Positions 58,167 to 64,000 of a stretch of 64,000 nt of DNA are shown here, piece after piece. The stretch is from Carposina sasakii (taxonomy: Eukaryota > Arthropoda > Insecta > Lepidoptera > Carposinidae): contig CP053159.1 in NCBI GenBank assembly GCA_014607495.2, forward strand, positions 9,307,501-9,371,500, given 5' to 3'. The translations under genes were made by a program, and so were the position numbers. The notes beneath the pieces are model-generated. The model was not told where the DNA came from. It saw only the letters and a list, made by a program, of their open reading frames with translations, and did not search any database. Numbering within the stretch: the first letter of the stretch is position 1; the number at the start of each line of letters is the position of its first letter.

Positions 58167-59154
58167 GTAGAAAAACGAGGCATACTATTTAAGATTACCA
58201 ACTATACTAAATAGAGATCTATATCGTTTGATAATTATCATATGTCATTTTCATTGAAACTAAACCAAATTTAAACCATATTTCTCTATTTTAAAATCTC
58301 TGCATGAAACGACAAAATCTGCGACAAAATGTATCTATTTCGTGTATGCGGTCAAAAGCTCGTATTACTATGTTTTCCTAAAACCATCCTTGGGATGAAG
58401 GTAGCAGTGTTGTTTTTTGTTTCTTTTAACCTCTTGACAGTATAATGATTGATGGGGCCTTTCGGGTCATTTTAACTCGGTGTCACAAAGGATCCCTTTT
58501 CGTTTTCGCCAAACACTTTTTATTCCGTGCGAGAAAATCATATTTGCACAACGTTTTTTTGGCTTTCATGAAAATATGTGACGGGATTTGATTGGATATA
58601 TTTGGAAAAACTGGGGTAATTTTTTTTTATAACAATGGAGTAAATAGTTGCATTTATGTTCTGGGATAGAATGTGTTTGTCAAGTCCAGTCACGATCGTG
58701 GATTTAAAAAAATTACGACTATTCTTCTAAGGTCTTCTCTATGCTATGATAAAATTCTATCAAATTATGTATAAAATTGCACATAAAGTCCTACATTTGG
58801 TCGAATATTGTGCTTAGTTTTATTTAACGACTAACTAAATAACATTATCCCATCTTTTTTATTTCAATGATTTCTATAATTTAAAATTATAAGAGATACT
58901 TACTTAAGCTTTTATATTGAGTAGTAAACGCTAGTACGTAGAAATGCAGCGGAACTGTTTAAATGCAAATTTTTAATAACGCCATATTTTTCCACTCTAC
59001 ATTTATTTAGCTCTATGCATAATTTTTAAAAGCGACCGAGTACGGTGATCAAAAAATCATACCCTGCCTCATTATACGTAGGTACCGCTATAACTTCAGT
59101 AGGGAGCATTTTTTAAATGTAGATCTATATACCTTCTATCTATATCTTCTTCTA
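58167..59154. other. AT-rich DNA, no gene recognised
   Basis: Nothing supported beyond background. Confidence 0.4.
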
Positions 59155-59453
59155 TAGATATAATAAAAATGTAACGGATCGCTGTCTGTACATGGAAGAT
59201 ATATAAGAAAAAATATTATTAGGAGACCTTCATCAACGCAATAGTACCCAAAAGAATAATTTTTGTCTGTTTGTCTGTGCGTTTGTGCACGCCAATCTTA
59301 GAAACGGCTGAACCGATTTCGGTGCAGTTTTCAGGAATATATTGTGTCAAGTCCCACTTAACATATAGACTACTTTTTATCCCGGGAAAATATTTTTATC
59401 CCGGATAATTTCGTCATTTTGTTTTTTCTGTTGTCCTCGCGGACGTTCACTAG
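59155..59453 (+). mobile_element. Helitron-like non-autonomous element
   Basis: It contains TTTGTCTGTTTGTCTGTGCG, GAAACGGCTGAACCGATTTC, ATCCCGGGAAAAT and ATCCCGGATAATTTCG. It ends TCCTCGCGGACGTTCACTAG|T (CTAG 59450-59453). Confidence 0.62.
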
Positions 59454-59673
59454 TAATTAATATATGTAATTACAAGACCCACTTCAGATAAGTTAAACTG
59501 ACTACACTATTAAGTATTCTGTGCTAACTATCATCACAAAGTAATATTGACAGCATAGGCTCATTATCATTTTCAAATTACGCATGTACCTACATTTAGG
59601 TATGTCTACTTATATCGATAGCTGCTGTGGCTTCGTGAGCTGTTCGTGAGGATTTAAAATTTACACCGCCTCT

Positions 59674-59760
59674 ATAAATACATACATATAATCACGCCTT
59701 TATCCCTTACGGGGTAGGCAGAGCACCAAGTAGCACCATGTGGTTCTATCGACCGTCTCT
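59674..59760 (-). repeat. Retroposon-like repeat
   Basis: ACATACATATAATCACGCC, TTATCCCTTACGGGGTAGGC and CACCATGTGGTTCTATCG are the reverse of 31060-31140. Confidence 0.6.
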
Positions 59761-60079
59761 ATATCTACAAGAAAATGTCAAATAATTATAATGACGCAAA
59801 GTACACAAAACTCTTTGTGGTTCTGAAACATTGAGGCAGCGGTTGAGATTTTGCTTGATTATTCTATTAAATGCTTATTTATAGAACATACCCAAAACAT
59901 GTAAATAACATAATAATGAATAGACATAGATATATTTATTTAAAGTTACATCTTGTATCGTTATACCTACTACCTACGTGACTTTTAATACCAAAATACA
60001 TACGTAAAATCATTCTCTCTCATATGCATCAAACCTTTTATGACCACCCATTGAGTACGATCCCTTATACAATATCCGA

Positions 60080-60440
60080 AGGGTGTGTCCGTCGCACCGA
60101 AGACAGTTTCGGTACGCGAGTGAGGCGAGGATCAGGGCCAGCGAGCACGTGAGCCAGCTCCGGGGACCATTCATGTGCGGGCGGTGCGCGCGCAGGATCG
60201 ATACCCGACACCAGCTCGCAGGCAGTGCCCAGCCCGCCGCGCGCCCACCCGCACGTGCCGCCCATGTCCCGCGCCAGATGACGGAGCCCCGCACCGCACA
60301 GCACACTCGCCAGCCCGCCAGCCCGCTCCGCCCAGCGCCATCCCGCTCAGTTTCCGCGGCGAGAAGGTAAAATCGATCGCCAACCCAGCATCTTAGCTGA
60401 CCGCTGTCCGGGCTTCGCGCAGGCCCTGCTCCGAATTCTG
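60080..60440. other. GC-rich island; possible host exon or promoter
   Basis: About 360 bases are roughly two-thirds G+C in otherwise AT-rich DNA. Several frames stay open on both strands, as expected of GC-rich sequence: minus 60444-60010 (144 codons), minus 60346-60065 (93 codons), plus 60083-60370 (95 codons). The 144-codon frame is unusually rich in Trp and Cys and looks like a shadow. The minus frame ending at TAA 60067-60065 has a G/C third-position preference and encodes LRHLARDMGGT, WSPELAHVLAG and RLTRVPKLSSV, which I do not recognise. A minus-strand AATAAA at 59940-59935 lies ~125 nt beyond its stop. On the plus strand, TCAGTTT (60347-60353) fits an arthropod initiator and GAAG|GTAAAA (60362-60371) a splice donor. 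Either strand is possible. Confidence 0.4.
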
Positions 60441-61463
60441 CCATGTGCTAAGCTAGACTGTTACATCATTTCTACAGACGTATAACATAGATATCGTGAA
60501 CGAAATGGTTGCAGTAATGTAAGTACACTAGTGATGTTTAATTAAATATCGTTGGAGTTGTTAGTTTGTACATCAGAGCGTGGATTCCCACGGCATGGCG
60601 CCCGTAGTGCGAGACTGACGAACTTCTAGCTAGATGACTACCTAGCTGTATATCATTATACCTACCATGTATAAATATTCTACCTCAAAATAAGTCATGA
60701 ATCAAGTTTGATCTAACTTTTACTTAGCTTTATGTAATTATTTTAATTTATTCAAATTAATTTATGTAAGTACTTTTAAATTTTTCATCTTAGAATATGA
60801 AACTTTTTTTCTCATCATGAAAATATTACACTTATCTTAACTTTTCAATACTTATATTTTTTAAATTTAGTCACGTCCACAGTTTTAAGTCAAATGTTGT
60901 AAAATATTAAGTATAAATATGTGAATTAAGATTTTTATGACATAACTCTTCTATTCTATTTAATCGACGATAATATTATCGTGCTTATTTTCTTTAGACG
61001 TGCAATAAGTTACAAGTTACCATATTATGTTGTATTGTAACATAGTTTCCGGTATAAAAAATACTTTTGCGAGTTGTGATTAGTCCAATAACAGCAATGT
61101 AGTCAACCAATGACTACTCTTGACTAACATCATTTGATGGGTTAGGTATTTCTCCAAGGCGACAAAATGTTAGTTCATTCTTAGTAGCCTTTATCTGGTA
61201 AACCTAAAGTAATGGGAATGGATCATTATGGTTTTTTAGCTTCCGTACACAAAGGGTAAAAACAGGACCCTAATATTAATCTGTTCTTCTGTCTGTCCGT
61301 CGTTGGTCTGTACCTATGTCACAAACGTGTACTTCATGAACCGCACTAAACAGTCGTTTACAAATAACGTACTCTTCTGTTGTTAACAACAACTACTAAA
61401 AACAGAATAAATTTAATATTGAACCACACAACAAACTGAAATTTTTATGCCGTTGTTTATACA
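60441..61463. other. AT-rich DNA, no gene recognised
   Basis: A 'TTCCGTA/CTGTCTG' repeat is at 61238-61345 (GCTTCCGTACACAAAGGG, CTGTCTGTCCGTCG). Nothing else supported. Confidence 0.42.
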
Positions 61464-61828
61464 TACTGGGTGTAAAAAGACAACTTTGTTCTTTTAATAC
61501 CTCGTATTCTTTGTAACATCACGATCATTTTTTATGGAAGCACCCCTGGAAAACCACGGGTTTTCAAGATATTGAGGTCCAAAGTTATATGAATATCAGC
61601 ATTTTTTTTTAATAAATCCATGTGGAAACAGTTAACAAACATTTTTTTTAAAGACACCATATTTATATTTAAAAATGTTAGTTTTGTAGATACATTTGTC
61701 AATCGAATACATTGCTTGCAATTTTTTTTTTTTCGTTTCCCATGGTTGGTTCCATAGAAAAAAAATATCGTTACGTTACAAAGAATACGAGGTATTAAAA
61801 TAACAACGTTGTCTTTTTACACCCTGTA
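61464..61828. mobile_element. MITE with ~70-bp inverted termini
   Basis: The left end is TACTGGGTGTAAAAAGACAA and the right end TTGTCTTTTTACACCCTGTA. The pairing continues through TTTTAATACCTCGTATTC and TTTGTAAC. The interior (CACGATCATTTTTTATGGAAGC, TTTTCAAGATATTGAGGTCC) is related to the core of the CAGGRTG MITEs (27-43 kb), although the termini differ. It is 365 bp and non-coding. Confidence 0.87.
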
Positions 61829-62788
61829 CTTATATTGGTACAGAAAACTTCGTGATTCTAAAGGTTTAAATTGAGCATGTTACTATCAAATCTTCTATCA
61901 TCTGAAATCATAACACCCGTGATTTATCGATGAACTCTGTGGATGAGAGACGTCGCTTTAAGCAGTGTAGAGCTACATCTCGATTCCATGTTGTAGAGTA
62001 GACCATCATGGCTTTAGAGATCACGATAACCCAGATCATTCTACTTATAATCTAAATCCTAATCATCATTTCTACCTGTTTTGGACTAATATATAATATA
62101 TAAGTACCTAAGCGTAAAAATTTGTACTTTACTTGATTTGCTCTCAGTAAATACGACAAATAAATAAATAATTGAACTCGAATTTAATACTATGCTCAGT
62201 TAATTATCTACATTACATTGAGTATACCATAGCAATATTATAAGTATTTATTGAGTTCTGCCGATATTGAAATACAATTTTAATATTGGTCATTTGCACG
62301 TCAGCAGAGAAATTATGAATCGTCCGAAACGCTGAAAGGACTCGATAATAAATACCTACTGTACTGGGGACATTAATATGTTTTATTGTGAGCATTATTT
62401 GTTATGGTTGTTGAATACAGAATTTTATATGGAAAAATAATATAAAACGTGACGATAGCGGATGTTGAGGCCTTGTTTAATGAGATTAGATTAATTACTC
62501 GTAAACAGGAGTATAACCGGTAAATGTTGTATTATTATGTAGATGTCAGTCATTGTATTGCATCTTGTAAGTGTTTGATCAGTGGGGCAAGCACGAACCT
62601 CTCAATATTCCATAACGCTATCGTCACACTGGCTTATCTCATAGGTAATTGAAACTACTACCTATTGGTAACACTATCTACTTTGCATTTAAAGTTATAC
62701 AAATTTATTGTTTAACTTTACCTACCACCTAAGTTTAATTTTTCATTGCGCTTCAAAATGGTATTACAAATTAGGGCTAGCGCGCAAA
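61829..62788. other. AT-rich DNA, no gene recognised
   Basis: Nothing supported beyond background. Confidence 0.4.
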
Positions 62789-63060
62789 AGCAACTTTTGT
62801 CTCCGCAACTAATTTATCTCTCACATCAAGTCTACGAATTTTTATGAAAGTGTGCGCATGTAGCGACGCGACAGATGTGAGACTTTTTTGTCCGCGAGGT
62901 TGGAGACAAGCCGGCGACGCAACTATCGCCCCGTATATTGGTTTCAATGCAAATGCACGCACGGCGACAAAAAAGTTGCTGGTCGGCCAGTTGCCGCTCA
63001 ACCGGCGCGGCGCAGCGATAGCACGACGTCTTTACCCACGTCAGATGAGACAGCAAATCT
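62789..63060. repeat. GC-richer segment with inverted AGCAACTTTTGTC motif
   Basis: AGCAACTTTTGTCTCCG (about 62789-62806) is inverted relative to CGGCGACAAAAAAGTTGCT (62961-62979), with further GTTGGAGACAAGCCGGCGAC and GCGACGCAAC motifs. This is probably a decayed MITE. Four overlapping frames here are all short and lack domains. Confidence 0.45.
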
Positions 63061-63173
63061 CATATTTGTATCTTTATGAGCGATACCAGGTCGTAAAATT
63101 CTGCATTTTTATACTCATTCTGAAGTAGCGAATTTCTTTTTTGGAAATGCTCTCAATTTTAAAAACATAATTT

Positions 63174-64000
63174 AAAAAATCCAAAAACCCGACTGCTTAA
63201 CAAAAGAACCAAATAATGTACATGAAAACTGGAAAGAAAAAAAAACAAGCACTTAGATGTCCGGTGGTCTAGAATTTTATAATATTATGGAATGAATACT
63301 ATTGAAGAACATAAAAAAATTTATTATGTACATTATTTGGTTCTTTTTTAAGCAGTCGGGATTTTGGATTTTTTAAATGATGTTTTTTTTATACTTTTAT
63401 GTTATGAGTAGCTAGCTAGGTACGCTTCAAGAAACATGCTCAACATGCTCGGCAGCAAGAAGTTTTCGTCTTGCTGCTGTCTAAAAACTTATATGTGAGA
63501 ATGGTTGTTACGCAATTTTCAATCGATATAGATCCTAAACGGTTAGTCGAATCGAAAAATGTTGAGAGAAACCTAAAAATGATTTTTTAATACCTATTCA
63601 ATGATATCCCACTCGATATGGTTTGTCGACTTAAATTTTTTTCATTTTCACAAAATGGCGTCCAGTAGTCGCCATACTGTATTTTCACTAACGTCATGTC
63701 TTTAGTGACACTCGCCGGACTAAGAGGAATAGATTGACGCATGAATCATAAAAATCTGCCGAGGCGTTTGGTCTGTGTAGTACTTCAAAGGAACATACAT
63801 ACATACATATAAACAACTGAGTCGGGATCCATTATCCAACAGGCAAGCTAATATTTCAATGGATCCTGGCTGTTCAGTTGTTATGTTACGATCATTAGAA
63901 AATATTTTATGTTCTTCAATAGTATTCATTCCATAATAATATCATAGAATTCTAGACCACCGGACATCTAAGTGCTTGTTTTTTTTTCTTTTCTGTTTTT
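63174..64000. mobile_element. Nested inverted-repeat element, cut by the window end
   Basis: Block X (63174-63224, with AACCCGACTGCTTAACAA and CCAAATAATGTACAT) is inverted at 63328-63377. Block Y (63229-63314, with ACAAGCACTTAGATGTCCGG and TGGAATGAATACTATTGAAG) is inverted at 63897-63996. The layout is X-Y-X'-...-Y', and Y' runs into the window end. An imperfect hairpin around GGATCCATT/AATGGATCC lies at 63813-63880. No transposase is visible. Confidence 0.75.

Noticed and set aside
57897..58214. 105-codon open frame on the plus strand as a gene
   Set aside because: It spans a 20-bp hairpin and a repeat-like segment; no recognisable domain.
60010..60444. 144-codon minus-strand frame as a confident gene
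   Set aside because: High Trp and Cys content and at least two other open frames on the same DNA point to a GC-composition effect. The region is kept only as an uncertain island.
62844..63128. 94-codon plus-strand frame
   Set aside because: It overlaps three other open frames in a segment with inverted repeat motifs, with no domain.

Overview
The window looks like gene-poor nuclear DNA of a lepidopteran insect (moth or butterfly). It is AT-rich (roughly 62-65% A+T by eye), and I could recognise no complete host protein-coding gene. The lepidopteran assignment rests on the repeats: a SINE with a tRNA-like head and a GATGAT-type tail, many short non-autonomous elements ending in or near CTAG|T with the GACGAAGTCGCGGGC motif, TA-flanked MITEs starting CAGGGTG, and an overabundant TAGGTACCTA palindrome. 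No species can be named from the sequence alone. The region could be intergenic or lie in one or more large introns.

Layout. 1-17 kb: mostly unassigned AT-rich DNA with a pogo/Tigger-like MITE (5.8-6.2 kb), a GC-rich repeat (6.5-7.0 kb), a 5'-truncated tRNA-headed retroposon (13.4-13.7 kb) and several Helitron-like fragments. 17.08-24.86 kb: a head-to-tail duplication of a ~3.9 kb unit. Each copy carries a ~135-141 bp minisatellite, a perfect hairpin, and a dimeric tRNA-like retroposon bounded by a 13-bp target-site duplication. 27.3-43.2 kb: a cluster of seven copies of one TA-flanked MITE family, two of which are themselves interrupted by later insertions. Inside this cluster, 30.26-34.55 kb is a second, older tandem duplication whose right copy is a collinear but strongly shortened version of the left one (about 1.2 kb against 2.7 kb). 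40.8-41.2 kb: a frameshifted 3' fragment of a non-LTR retrotransposon. 43.7-44.1 kb: a full-length SINE with a 9-bp target duplication. 47-48.3 kb: a fold-back MITE and a GC-rich repeat. 52-54 kb: fragments of an RTE-like reverse transcriptase, a fold-back MITE and a Ty1/copia integrase. 60.0-60.4 kb: an isolated GC-rich island, the only segment that might hold a host exon or promoter. 61.5-64 kb: a MITE with ~70-bp inverted termini and a nested inverted-repeat structure cut by the window end.

No cooperating gene set is visible. The biology that can be read here is transposable-element history: nested insertions give relative ages, target duplications fix element ends, and two tandem duplications differ greatly in how well their copies have survived. 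Coordinates of repeat ends are exact where a target duplication or inverted terminus is visible and approximate elsewhere.
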